Source of the DNA: Sesamum alatum
Lineage: Eukaryota > Streptophyta > Magnoliopsida > Lamiales > Pedaliaceae
Direction: 5' to 3'
Length of the DNA stretch: 64,000 nt
Assembly (NCBI GenBank): GCA_034509735.1
Contig: JACGWO010000012.1
Span: 6,632,367 to 6,696,366, forward strand
In this document: piece by piece, positions 1 through 10,516 of the stretch
Layout: every line of letters starts with the position of its first letter
How positions within the stretch are numbered: position 1 is the stretch's first letter
Position numbers and translations under genes: made by a program
Notes under the pieces: model-generated
Databases searched by the model: none
Told to the model about the DNA's origin: nothing
What the model saw: only the letters and a program-made list of their open reading frames with translations

Positions 1-1302
1 TACAGAACATCCATTAGTTTCATGGCATCATTGAAGATTATGGTTCCCTTATGTGTAACTTTCTTTCGAGTTCCATCAGGCAATTTCACATAAGCATGAG
101 GATTAATGCATTTCCAGGTATAAAAAACAGACAAATTACCACACATATGCACTGAAGCACCACTATCAATGATCCAGGATTCATTTTTATTTAAAAACTG
201 GAGGGGGGGTTTAGCTAAAGTACCTGCAAAATCTTCATATCCCACCATATTTGTATTTGCAAGATCAGCCTGTTTCTGCTCCTGCATTACCCTTAAGATT
301 TTTGTCCTCATGGCATCCAGCCATCCATGTTCTCCTTCCTTTCCGGGGGTTCTATCTTCAACTTCAGTTGCTGTATTGGTTGTCCTCTTTGGCATCCCTT
401 TCCCCTTTCTCCTTTGCTCCATCAGGCCCTTATACCAATCAAGATATCCCTTCAATTTGAAACAAGTCTCCCTAGTGTGTCCCACATGATCACAGTGATC
501 ACAGTGGAGGTCCATTTGGTTCATGACCTCCTTTCTTTTCTGTCCCTGCCCAAAACCAGCTTGCCTTGGAAGATCTTGGAACCGAGCATTCATAGCTCCC
601 TCTTGGCCACCCCCTACCCCTATTTCCCGTTGCTTCTCAACTTTAGTGAACATAGAATAGGCCTTAGCCACGGTCGGCAGTGGATCCATCAACAAGACTT
701 GATTCTTAACATGGTCATATGCGTCATTAAGTACCATCATAAATTGAATCAGTTGTGTAGAGTCATTTCTTTCCAGTAGAACTTGGCTCGCACCACAGGA
801 GCAGGTTGGTAATGGCGATAGGCACGCAAGCTCGTCCCATAGCTTTTTCAGTTTGGTGAAATATACCGAGACAGCCATGTCCCCTTGGTGTAAAGAGGCT
901 ATCTCCCTCTGAATTTGGTAAATCAGTGGCCCATTACTTTCTCCAAACCTGGATTCAAGATCAGTCCAAAGAGTCCGCGCAGATGTAGTGTAGATGAAGG
1001 CTTCAACAATTTCCTTTGAGATAGCATTCAACAGCCAAGAAACCACCATAGAGTCTGCCCTTTCCCACTGCTCTATTTCAGATTTCCCTTCCAAGGGTCG
1101 TTCGCAGGTTCCATCAATAAAACCTATTTTACTTTTTTGCTTTTAGGGCGAAGCGAATGGCTCTAGTCCATCCAAGGTAGTTGCTGCCATCAAGCACTGC
1201 CGTGACAAGAGTCATTCCCGGATGATCAGCACTCTGTAGGTGCATGGTCTCGGTGCCGCCTTGAGTCTTGGGGTCTGCCATTGTTGCTTCTTTCCCAGCC
1301 AT
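1..1302 (-). pseudogene. Copia retrotransposon gag and start of protease, partial
   Basis: This is the 5' part of a Ty1/Copia gag-pol read on the minus strand; the rest lies off the left edge. Translation starts at the ATG at 1302-1300. The N-terminal gag region contains LDGSNYLGWTRAIRFAL, which is typical of plant Copia gag. Further on is a CCHC zinc knuckle (CDHCDHVGHTRETC) near 475-515, then the aspartic protease motif IIDSGASVHMCGN near 135-175. One extra base near 1137-1140 creates a frameshift and stop right after the LKAKK stretch; beyond it the frame stays open to the window edge. It is therefore a slightly decayed copy, although a database relative could show it to be recent. The direction agrees with the PBS and LTR immediately to its right. 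Confidence 0.85.
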
Positions 1303-1379
1303 GGCTTCTTCGAAGATGGATTTTCAAAAACTAGGGAGAGTATAATTATCAGGAATCAGGATCAAGATCAAGATTTAAA

Positions 1380-1391
1380 CTCTTGATACCA
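1380..1391 (-). other. Primer-binding site of the Copia element
   Basis: On the minus strand this reads TGGTATCAAGAG, matching the initiator-methionine tRNA type PBS of plant Copia elements apart from a small change (usual TGGTATCAGAGC). It sits directly after the CA that ends the LTR and about 80 bases before the gag ATG. Confidence 0.75.
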
Positions 1392-1640
1392 TGCTAAAAG
1401 CGAGATGAAAAACCACCTATTTTGGGAAATTAAAAGCTGAAGAATTTCTTGAATTGAAGAGAGCTCGAGTGTCATCGTCTACAAAATTGAGAGCCCATTA
1501 AATAGGCAAAGTAATGAAGCCAACTAACCCTAACAACATAACTACCAATAAACTACCCTGATTAACTGCATAACTAATTAAAATAACCCTAAAACGTGTT
1601 TCACTAAAAGAAACGCTATTACAAGAAAACACAACTATAT
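1392..1640 (-). repeat. 5' LTR of the minus-strand Copia element (outer end uncertain)
   Basis: The LTR ends with ..TTTTAGCA directly against the PBS. Its other end is not fixed, because the second LTR is outside the window; a TG start near 1625-1640 is possible, giving roughly 250 bp. The body contains runs of AACCCTAA-like sequence and a GGCTCTCAATTTTG segment typical of an LTR leader. Confidence 0.55.
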
Positions 1641-2322
1641 TTTACAAACAAGAATAAAAGAATGCAAGCTTTAAAGTCGCACTACTTCAGCAAAACGCAT
1701 TTCTCCCAGACGCATTTCTTCCAAGCCTGAGAGCCAGCAATCCATTCTCAACATGTATAATACTAATGTTTCAATGAAAAAAAATATGAATAATATCATG
1801 AACTTAACATAAATGATATATTTACTTCTAAAAATATATTTGTACGCGTGCATTGCAAGTCATGCTTTCTAGTAACTTAAAAAGATGATACCTTTAACAG
1901 TCTTTTTACATTTAATCTAACTTTATAATTCCATCAACCAAACACCATATTAAATTATGAAATAGGAAATCTTGCGTATAATACCTCAAACCAAACAACA
2001 TACACTGTAAGATAGGATTTATTATCATTCAATTTTCTATCGCATCAAGTCACATCACGCCTAATTCTATCACACGAACCAAACAAACCCTTGTTGTATT
2101 ACACGACAAAGTAGATTTAAGATTTTTGTTTTCATTGTCTACCAAAACGAAGGCCCAAAGAGGATAAATTCATCGGGCTGAAGAGCAACGGATTACAAAA
2201 ATCAAGGCCCATGTGATTGGGTCACTTTCACTTTAAGAACAGTTTCATGATGAGGAGGGGTACTTCAAGAAGCCCTCCAATTCTATTTTGTGATTCTGAC
2301 GAGAAGAAAACAAAAACAAATA
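1641..2322. other. Intergenic, no gene seen
   Basis: AT-rich spacer between the Copia LTR and the LysM gene. The short open frame at 1671-1853 on the minus strand has no recognisable features. The promoter of the downstream gene probably lies in the last few hundred bases, but I see no clear TATA box. Confidence 0.5.
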
Positions 2323-2419
2323 ATGGTCAATGGAACTGAAGCTTGCCCAATCTTCTCTTCCGACTGCCATCTTCAGTTCCTCTTCTTTCTTCACCAAGCA
2401 TTTTACTTTACTTGCTCAG
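2323..2419 (+). other. Possible 5' leader exon of the LysM gene
   Basis: A GT donor at 2420-2421 (CTCAG/GTGCTC) can pair with the ATACAG acceptor just before 2589, so the first intron may lie in the leader. An ATG at 2323 would stay in frame with the main ATG at 2591 after this splice and would add about 33 residues. I prefer 2591 as the start because the extra residues look like no known domain, but a longer protein cannot be excluded. Confidence 0.4.
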
Positions 2420-2590
2420 GTGCTCTGCTTCTCTCTGTCTCTCTCATTCTCCATGTCAGTTTTTCGACTGGAAACATTTGGGTTTTTTCCAAATTCATGC
2501 ATTTAGTTGTTTGCTAAGAAACTGTAGGAGGATTACTGAATGTTGGTAATGAAATTTGAGCTAACTTTTTGTGGGTTTTTTGATACAGCG

Positions 2591-4238
2591 ATGGAAGCTT
2601 CATATTCAGAGGATATCTTGGAAGGACCAAGACATAAACAAGAAAATCTTGGTTCATGTGGTCAAAGAGTAAATGAGATTTTCATGAAGCTTTTCGGTTT
2701 TCTGATAGCTTTATCTCGTTCTGCTTTTAGCAGTTGGAAAAGCTTTTTGCATTTTTGGAGGTTCTCTCAGTATGCCTGTTTATTTTCTTGATGTTCTGAA
2801 TTTTTTTTGCAATGGCAGTGGTGAAAATTTGACTTCAATCTCAAAATTATATGGGGTGCCAATTCATGACATTGCTGCTGTTAATAAGGACATTGTTGAT
2901 GTTGATCTTGTTTCCGAAGGCCAACATCTTAATATCCCTTCTGCTAGTGCTGGATATGCTCAAGGGGTAAGCCGCATGTTATATTTCTTGATTGTTTATC
3001 CCGGTACGACCTCAGAACATAAAGTATAGCCACTCTAAATACTATTATCAAGGATTCTGCTCCACGTTATCGTTTTCGCTTATATTTTTCGTGGCTGCAA
3101 TAAGAAATTTCACATATCCAAGATAATACATGCTATGATGATAACCGCTGGAATGTGCAACTTTGAAATGCCAGACTCGGGAACGTGTGATTAATGCTTT
3201 ACGGGTAGGCTTGGAAAGAGTTAAATGCTTGATCTTGAAATAATTAGCTTGATGCTCTTGCAGCTCCATTCCTATATTGCCATATGCTAAGGCAGGTGGA
3301 GAAGAATCAGATGCTGAGATTTCTGTGACTACTGAAGTTTCTTGCTTATACCTGCCTAATTTTTTGGTTTCCTGGACTTAAATATATGCATTAGCTTGTG
3401 CTGATATTCTGTTTATATTTTTTCAGTCCCACTTTGAGGGAGATAAGTTTCATGAACATCCATTGCCTAAAGCAACTCCTTGTTTAGAATTTAATACCAG
3501 ACAATGGAACCAGATCCTTACTATTCCATCATCCTGTCGATTGCCACTTGTAAGCACATCCATTTGATTTATCCTGCTATCCGTTTATCATTTATACCAT
3601 CCGGCCCCTCATTAATGTATTTATCTGTGATCGTTGTATATAATTATTAAACGTGTAGTTGCAACCTCAACAATCTTTTCAATGTTATCAGGCTAAGACA
3701 ACTGGTTCTTTTCTAGTTCTGGTTCCTCTGATAGCCTTTTGCATCAGATGCATAATTGGCGCTTGTCAAAATAGAGTTACCAGAAACTTGAGACGTCAGG
3801 CTGTAAATAAATCTGGAGTACATCGCGATAGGTGTAATAGCATGAGATGGAAAACTGTTCTTAGTGAGTTAAGGGATCCAGACGCGCTGGATGCTGAATC
3901 TGAAATGGATTCTGATGTAAGTATAAAGCTACGTTCGTTCAAATTCTCCCGGTATATTATTGATATTCGGTAATAAATTGTTCTCAGATCCTTTGCCCTT
4001 GTTTTGTTGTTGAATTCAGTATTTCCTTGTGAGAAGTATCTCATAATTTAGATATCTCTGCTTATGTGCTCATTTGCTGGTTGAAACTTCATTACAGCCA
4101 TTCTCAGAGGAGCAAGAACAAGTGCATTTTGAAGAAAGTTTTCATTCTTATGCCAAACTTGAAGATGACTATCAGAAGTTCCTTTCAGAATGTGGAATGA
4201 GCAATTGGGGCTATTGGCGTGGAGGCTCACCTCAATAG
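2591..4238 (+). CDS. LysM-domain protein with one transmembrane segment
   Basis: Five coding exons join cleanly: 2591-2769, 2819-2966, 3427-3549, 3659-3916 and 4098-4238, all with GT-AG introns, giving 282 residues. Residues about 61-105 form a LysM domain (GENLTSISKLYGVPIHDIAA, then a VDLVSEGQHLNIP segment). LysM modules bind N-acetylglucosamine polymers such as chitin or peptidoglycan, though many intracellular plant LysM proteins have unknown ligands. Residues about 166-186 (GSFLVLVPLIAFCIRCIIGA) form a hydrophobic segment that is probably membrane-spanning. The tail is acidic and ends in NWGYWRGGSPQ. There is no kinase domain and no clear signal peptide, so this is not a LysM receptor kinase; residues 30-56 are moderately hydrophobic. 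Exon phases 2,0,0,0 are consistent. The function is unknown, and the LysM call is the firm part. Confidence 0.85.
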
Positions 4239-4752
4239 ACACTGATGACTTCTACCTGTTCTATTTTTCTCTCTTTTTCATTTTTCTTGTAACAATTGTT
4301 AGAATTTTATTATATTCTTTTGCTTGTTCATTGAAATTATGTAGTACAAGATGATCAATGTATAGTGCTCCCTTTAGAAAGAATAGTTGAGTTTGATGTT
4401 CATCTGAAAACAATGCACTGGTGGTTCTGGTCGTTTTTGTGTATGTAATGAAATCACAAGCTTGAATCAATCGGAGATTTGTCCCGATGAAGAGTTTCAT
4501 ATTGGCCATATTCAGGTCTGGAGGGTAAAACCTATTAACAATGACACTGGTTCCTGGAATTGGAATCTGAATCAACATTATAATCAAGTCATTATCCAAA
4601 TACAAAAGCTCCCTGCTGAAGATACAGTGCAGGCGTCCCAGGATTGGGATGAATACTTGGCAGACAAGGGCAATTACGCAGGTGCCGGGCACTGGACAAA
4701 AGGCAAGAATCGGCAACCAGGAAAACAGCAGATGGCATCTGAAGTTCGAAAC
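4239..4752. other. Convergent 3' region between two genes
   Basis: This holds the 3' untranslated regions of the LysM gene (+) and the small conserved gene (-). Overlapping open frames exist on both strands (4462-4797 +, 4261-4716 -). The plus frame has a varied, hydrophilic composition, but no motif was recognised and it runs into the last exon of the minus-strand gene, so I do not call it a gene. Confidence 0.5.
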
Positions 4753-6801
4753 TTAGCGAACTTTGCGTACTTTTTCTTCTTGACCCAGTCCAAGTGATTT
4801 CTGTGCATCAGCAATACCAGCAGGATCTGCCCAAACCAACAATACTCATGAGTAGCAGCAGCATTAAGAAGGCAACAGTTCATGAGAAGAAATTCAATTG
4901 AAACATATCTCAATAATGATGCATGATCAAATTCTTTCTACAAAAACAATGGTTTTCTCATGCACTGCATTTTATCTAATATTTTCTTGCGGATCCACTC
5001 CTCCAACCTGCTTAATTCTGGTGGACTAGTAAAATGGGAGACAAAATTAACCATTGATCCGTGAGAAGGTCCTTGTTAAAAGGACGAATGTTTGATAACC
5101 TCAGCAATGATATATTATCAGATTTTCCTCCCACTATATGAGCCTCCTTGTTGGTTAATAGGTTTATCATCCGAATATCAAATATGTCAACCAAATCTCC
5201 TTTTCATCTCTGGTTGGTCAGTTGCAACTGGCAATTCTAGTCCTTTTACTCAAATTAGCGCATTATGGATGATGAAACATCATGAAACGCAGAATCAGAC
5301 TCTATGAAATGATGCAGATTCCATTTATGAAAGAATACTCCGCCCACTACTAACAGGCTGAACGGAGTAGATGAGAGAGCAATAGAAAAAACAGGTCAGT
5401 CTTTTCCTCCTCTGCCACCAAAATTACAGGGAAGGCCATGAGGAACAAAGTGGAGGATTCCAACTTACCAAAGAACTGTGTGAAGATCCTTGTGAAGAAG
5501 GTCAAATTGCGTGAAACATTGTATGCCATTGCAGGAGGCAGAGGTTTGACAACTGTATCAATGCTAAAAACACGTTGGAGGAACTGCAGAAACATGAAAC
5601 AGCTGCATCATTGGCTTCATACGATGTATTTTATGTATAACCAATAACACATAAACAACACTACATAGCACCAATAGGTCTACGCACGAGCAGGGAAAAA
5701 CACGTTCGTTCTTTGCTTCTCCCAATATGTTTTGCAGATAAAGATGCTAATAACTGATATATCAGGCCACAGCAATTCAGCAGCAAACCCTCAATTAGAG
5801 CTCGTTACATAGTTTGACGACTCATAATGTGAAGCAACTCCCTCCACATTCACTAAGAAGACATATCAAGACATACCCCGAACGTGGAAGACTTTTTGAC
5901 ATTAAGTTAATGACCTTAAACTAAAAAAGAATTTCCATGAAGTGAGTTTTCTAGCTGCTCTCAGGGATAGCAAACGGCATAGTCCAAGGGGTTAAGTGTA
6001 CAGCCCGGCCTATTTGTTATTCTCTTAAAACCTCATGCCTCAACTCTCAAAGGCAAAGGCATTGATGCACTTTAGAGCCACACGCATGTTGATCATAAAA
6101 GCATATTGGAAGCAATTTATAGCTCACATGATAAAACGCCTTCAAAATAAGAAACCACCTCCCTGATGCAACATAACAGACACCACCATTGATAAAGAGC
6201 CTTAATAAAACATCTCATGCCCAATTACTTAGATATAAGCAACTCTTCACTAAATAAAGAAGAGCAGAAAGAATCCTTCATCACATCCAAGCAAATTTTA
6301 GACGCCAAAACCCAAGATTCCACAGGACCAGACAGAAGCAGCACCAACAAACATACAATTCTCCCTTAAAAGCGCAATCTATCCTCATTTTCACATTGAT
6401 AACCTCAAGGAGCACAAAAATCACAACTTTGAATCAACAGGTTTATAACATATCAACTCAAGCTCGCAAATATAAATAAATACTAGTTAAACACGCAGAA
6501 CACATTGCGCACACAAAGCGTTAGTGAAAATCAAGAAAAATAGACCATGGGACATCACCTAATTTACCTGGAAATTGCGCTGGAAACTGTAACGCAGCTC
6601 GGGGTCGATTTCAGTGAGCGAGTCTTCTCCAATTTCGTCGTTTTTGGAGTTAAACTTCTTCTTGCCAGGGACGTGCATTGTGGGTGTTGTACCAGGCTGT
6701 GACGTCACTTTGAGCCTCGCGTCTTTGAACTTCTCCTCGCTTTCTTGTGGGCCCGCCCTCCATGGTGCTGATGCCAGCAGCTCTTTCTTCGTCTTCGCCA
6801 T
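4753..6801 (-). CDS. Small conserved plant protein of unknown function
   Basis: Three exons on the minus strand (6801-6568, 5583-5469, 4826-4753) join in frame to give 140 residues; the introns are about 984 and 642 bp with GT-AG ends. The protein starts MAKTKKELLASAPWR and is rich in charged residues through residue 70. It then has a conserved-looking core (DPELRYSFQRNF, then FSIDTVVKPLPPAMAYNVSR and FFTRIFTQFFDP) and ends in a short charged tail, SLGLGQEEKVRKVR. I recognise it only as the kind of short single-copy protein found across plants. There is no classical signal peptide or clear transmembrane helix; the middle segment is amphipathic and aromatic. The three exons were chained because their phases fit exactly (0, then 1) and the DP codon is rebuilt across intron 2. 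I do not assign a function. Confidence 0.75.
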
Positions 6802-6995
6802 TGCTGGGGGATTGATTTCAGATTTTCTGTTTGTTTCTTCTTATGGTTGGGGCGAGAATAAGAAGGAAGAAGATAAAAGGAACTCAAGACCGGCCCTTTG
6901 TGCTTTTGGATAGAACGGTCCATGGTACGACGCCGTATGTTTCCGTTTTTGCCATTTAACTTTTCCCATGTTTTGCAAATATGCCATCGGTATTT
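6802..6995 (-). promoter_or_regulatory. Upstream region of the small conserved gene
   Basis: This short region between the start codon and the neighbouring MITE must hold the leader and core promoter. The ORF-like frames here are shadows. No clear TATA box was found. Confidence 0.35.
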
Positions 6996-7004
6996 GATAA
7001 TTTT

Positions 7005-7419
7005 AGGGGAAATTACAACTACCTCCGATGAGATTTGACATATTTATAAATATCATTTGTTGTTTGAAAAATTATAAATACCCCCTAAGGTTTGTAACCG
7101 TCTAACAAATAATCCATTTTTTCAATTATATGGTTGAACTGACCAAAATGCATGCACTAAATTATTTTTATTTATTTTTAAAAAAAAATTTGGACTATAA
7201 TGTGCATGGAGATATTTTTTAAGTTTTTTACACAGAAGAACAATAGTGCAATTTGACTCGGCTGATTTTTCTATAATTTTAATAAAAGGTTCAAGGGTCA
7301 AATGGTCAATTTCAGGCCTTTGGTTAAAAATTACAAACCTCATGGAAATATTTATAATTTCTCAAACGAAAAAATATTTATAATTATGTCAAACATTAGG
7401 GAAGTGACCGTAATATACC
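7005..7419. mobile_element. Mutator-type MITE with 9-bp target duplication
   Basis: The two ends are inverted repeats of about 90 bp: the left end (GGGGAAATTACAACTACCTC, then TTTATAAATAT..TTTGAAAAATTATAAAT) matches the reverse complement of the right end. It is flanked by near-identical 9-mers GATAATTTT (6996-7004) and GACAATTTT (7420-7428). No coding capacity. Nine-base duplications are typical of Mutator-like elements. Confidence 0.7.
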
Positions 7420-7428
7420 GACAATTTT

Positions 7429-7887
7429 TAAGTATCTCCACTGAAATTCTAGAGAGTAAATGAAGGGAGCTTATTATCAATGTTAACGTATCATATCTCC
7501 ACAATTTTTTTATCCAAATTAGGTCTGATTTAACCAAACCAATCATATAACAAATTCGTATTACATCTGCAATTTCTTAACTTTGGAATTGTTTCTCTTC
7601 ATCCTTCTCTTACAAATTATCAAATATGAATCCAACTGCATGCTAAAAACATAGTACATATCAGGACCATTAACATTAATTTTCTCAGTTTCTCTTCTTA
7701 CATTCTTCCCAAAGTTTTTCAATTTGACATATTTCAAAAGTGATAAGAATGAAATAATAATTGTACTCATAAAAGATAGCATAAAATCAAAAACCAGAAC
7801 CCCTCCAGAGTTCCTAATAATCATCCATACCAGCAGAGCAAAATAACAAATAAAACCTTATTTCTTGGAAATTCAGACAGTTTTTCT
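7429..7887. other. 3' flank of the methyltransferase gene
   Basis: AT-rich sequence that should hold the 3' untranslated region of the minus-strand gene at 7888-8781. The open frames here show no recognisable domain. Confidence 0.5.
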
Positions 7888-8781
7888 TTATGGACAGAAA
7901 GGTCTGCCTGAACGAGTCCTGTGACTTGGGATTGTGAAATGTCTGATTCTCCCTTCTTGCTCTCTCAAGTAACCTTCACACAGCAATGCCTTTGAGAATT
8001 TGTCCTCCACCACTCTATCAACATCATGCACAAACACATCAGTCTCACCGTTTTCTCTGTTTCTTGCCATCAATCCGGCCGTGTATATAGCGCTCATCCG
8101 TCCTGGTGCACCGTCGAAGTACCCTGTTGGTGCGTCCACCATGATCAAATCCCATTCGATATCGTACACTTCGTTAGGCAATCCCTTTAGAGCAAGTGGA
8201 CATTTCGAAAATCTTGGATCACTAACTGTTTTGCACTCTTCGTTCGTGCTGATCTCGAGGAGTTCATCTGCTTGTGTCACTTTTGTATCATACACAACAT
8301 GGTATGATTCTAATGATGGGATTTGCCTCTGGATTTGCTGAATCCATGACTTGTCTTCTTCAAGGAAAACCGTTCGCCCACCGTGGTTGAGTGCTGTCCA
8401 CATGAGGCTGTCGTGGCCTAATCCGAACACCAAGAAGTTGCACGGTGACTTGTTTTCGAGCACTTTAAGGGATACGGAGATTTCCTTGAGGGTTTGTTGA
8501 GGCGTGATGTTTAATGTTGCGTAGTGGACTAGTGCATGAGCTAAGGAAGGTGAGATTTTGGTGCATGTTGGTGTCAAATTAGGAAGAGTTGGGCAATCTG
8601 TTGGCTTTGGTTCTTCTTGGAGATCTGATGAGTTTGCAGGATGGATTGCTGAGGTCAAAGACGAATTCCGTTGGGACGACGATGAGAAACTCGATCTGAG
8701 CGTCAAGAAGAGAAGGAAAAGAAAGAAAAAACATATCAAAATGATCTTGAGATTGAAGGGGTACTGTGGTTTAGATCTCAT
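7888..8781 (-). CDS. GXM: Glucuronoxylan 4-O-methyltransferase (DUF579/GXM family)
   Basis: A single-exon frame of 297 residues, the usual length for plant DUF579 methyltransferases. Enzymes of the GXM branch transfer a methyl group from S-adenosylmethionine to O-4 of the glucuronic acid side chains of xylan in the Golgi, during secondary-wall formation. Residues 11-28 form an N-terminal membrane anchor followed by a serine-rich stem, as expected for a type II Golgi protein. The catalytic domain shows FGLGHDSLMW (119-128), FLEED (139-143), VDAPTGY (215-221) and HDVDR (252-256), all hallmark family blocks. The ending RSGRPFCP is also typical. The related IRX15 branch is the main alternative, but the sequence reads closest to GXM. 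No frameshift or damage is seen. Confidence 0.92.
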   Translation of the reverse strand: MRSKPQYPFNLKIILICFFFLFLLFLTLRSSFSSSSQRNSSLTSAIHPANSSDLQEEPKPTDCPTLPNLTPTCTKISPSLAHALVHYATLNITPQQTLKEISVSLKVLENKSPCNFLVFGLGHDSLMWTALNHGGRTVFLEEDKSWIQQIQRQIPSLESYHVVYDTKVTQADELLEISTNEECKTVSDPRFSKCPLALKGLPNEVYDIEWDLIMVDAPTGYFDGAPGRMSAIYTAGLMARNRENGETDVFVHDVDRVVEDKFSKALLCEGYLREQEGRIRHFTIPSHRTRSGRPFCP

Positions 8782-9519
8782 GTTTCTTGTGAAGGGAGAG
8801 AGATTTTCTTGAGAACTTCTTGAATTGTGTCAAAAATCATGTAACTCTGTCTGCTTAAGACAAGAGTTCCTTGATAAAAAGTGGCTGGAAAAGAAGTTGT
8901 TGCCTATGAACTTTTTGTTAAATATTCTTCTTTCCCCTTAGAAATGAAGCAAAGAGTTGAGGTTTGATGATGAGACAAAAGATGTAATAATGTTTCTGGT
9001 CGTGCAAGGCAGATAGTTTTCCTACCTGGTTGGTGACATATTCTTTTAGTGCAAGTAGGTGGTATTAGGTGACATTGATATCCAATCAAACAAATGACTT
9101 CAAGACTACTTGTGTTTTATATGCTGGATTTTATTGAATTTGTATTAGTAATATGAAATCAGAGCATTAATCAGGATTTAGGTGAATTTCAACACGACCC
9201 GATACCAAACGTACCTGCAGATAAAGTATTAGAACGACCTATCTGTCATGTCTTAGTAATCCAGCCAGATTAACAAGACTTAATGCGGATTAATAGTAGA
9301 CAACCAATTATTACAACTGTTGTTTGGACCATCATACATTAAACTTGGTTTACATAAAATCAAGCAGTTGAACAGGTGACTCAACTCCATCATTTGACAA
9401 AAGGGGCATCACTCTATAGCACACGAATATTCTCCTTCAACTCATATATTAACAAATGACTCCCAGTAAAACGATGTCACTAAAGGATGACTATTATAGA
9501 AACTTCTAAAGTAAGAACT
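8782..9519. other. Upstream region of GXM; otherwise no gene
   Basis: This contains the leader and promoter of the minus-strand GXM gene, then AT-rich sequence up to the Copia insertion. No domain-bearing frame and no clear repeat were found. Confidence 0.5.
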
Positions 9520-9524
9520 ATTCC

Positions 9525-10095
9525 TGAAGTTACCCTTGAAACTGATGCCTCCTTGGCTTCCTCCCCCCCCGCCGTTTTTCGATAGCCTTGGAAAACGGCT
9601 GCACCGCCACCATACCTCTCCAAATCGCCATCTCCACCTTCTATAAAAGGAACCCTCACCCTCTGTGGGAAATAACCTGAATATCTCTGTGATTCCCCTT
9701 CTTCCCTAATCTTCTCTGTGATACAACCTTTGTGAGCCCTTTGCCTTTGTGACCTTTGTGGTGCTTCGTGGTCCTTTGTGGTTCTCTGTGGTCCTGAGTG
9801 GTTCGCCTCTTTGTGAGGACTTATCCTTGTGCAGAAGGGTTAGAGGAAGCCTGTGTGGCTCTCCCCTGAACTCCTTTCTGGTGCAACCGGCTGAAGGGTG
9901 CCGGCCTTGTGGCTGTGAGCAGCCCCCCTCACTGGATCTGGCTCCCTGAGCCTACATTCAGTATTTTCATTCGATAGGTTAAGTTCCCCCTTTTATTAAT
10001 CTGTAATTTGTGGGTATCTGTAACCCTTTCCCCGCCTGTAATTTTAAAATTTGTTATATGTCAATTCGATCCGCCGGTGGTGAATACACCCAACA
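9525..10095 (+). repeat. 5' LTR of the Copia element
   Basis: It begins TGAAGTTACCC after the ATTCC duplication and ends CACCCAACA. It holds a TATA box (TATAAAAG, 9642-9649). The segment after the TATA box contains a loose series of CTTTGTGGT-like words (9728-9810). The matching 3' copy starts to align at the shared TTGAA near 9537. Confidence 0.8.
9642..9649 (+). promoter_or_regulatory. LTR TATA box
   Basis: TATAAAAG inside the 5' LTR, repeated at 14983-14990 in the 3' LTR. Its position fits a U3 promoter that starts transcription about 30 bases later. Confidence 0.65.
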
Positions 10096-10096
10096 G

Positions 10097-10108
10097 TGGT
10101 ATCAGAGC
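10097..10108 (+). other. Primer-binding site of the Copia element
   Basis: TGGTATCAGAGC, one base after the LTR end; the classic initiator-methionine tRNA PBS of plant Copia elements. The stretch from here to the gag ATG (10517) is an untranslated leader without recognisable features. Confidence 0.9.
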
Positions 10109-10516
10109 CTTCGGGTTCTGGTACTAAGCCTAAAGCATCTCTCGTAAGAAAGTATCGTACCCTCCTTTATTTCCGCACATTTATTTTCTGTATGATACCC
10201 TGCTTAGTGGTTTAGTACCTCTATCTGCTTAGTGTTGATTATTGGTTTATTCTGCTCAGAATTTACTGCTGGTATATTTTGTTGATTATTGGTCCATTCT
10301 GTTTTGTGCTTACTATATCTGCTTAGTGCTAGTTATTGGTTTATCCTGCTTTGTGCATTACCACTTATACGACCAAGACCAAATCCTCCCCTATCCCTCA
10401 CTTGGTCGGGTCCCTGAGACCGTCGGTTATCTGGTTGAGGTTAGGGTGAGATTCCCCTATTTCTGCTTTGCTAATACTGTCATTATTGCATTGCATCATC
10501 TGCTCTTTGTGATAAG

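Noticed and set aside
4261..4797. 151-residue minus and 111-residue plus frames in the convergent 3' region
   Set aside because: They overlap each other and the last exon of a supported gene; no domain, and no splice signals that extend either gene into them.
9749..9949. 66-residue frame in the Copia LTR
   Set aside because: Lies within the LTR leader made of GTGG-type words; no similarity to a protein.
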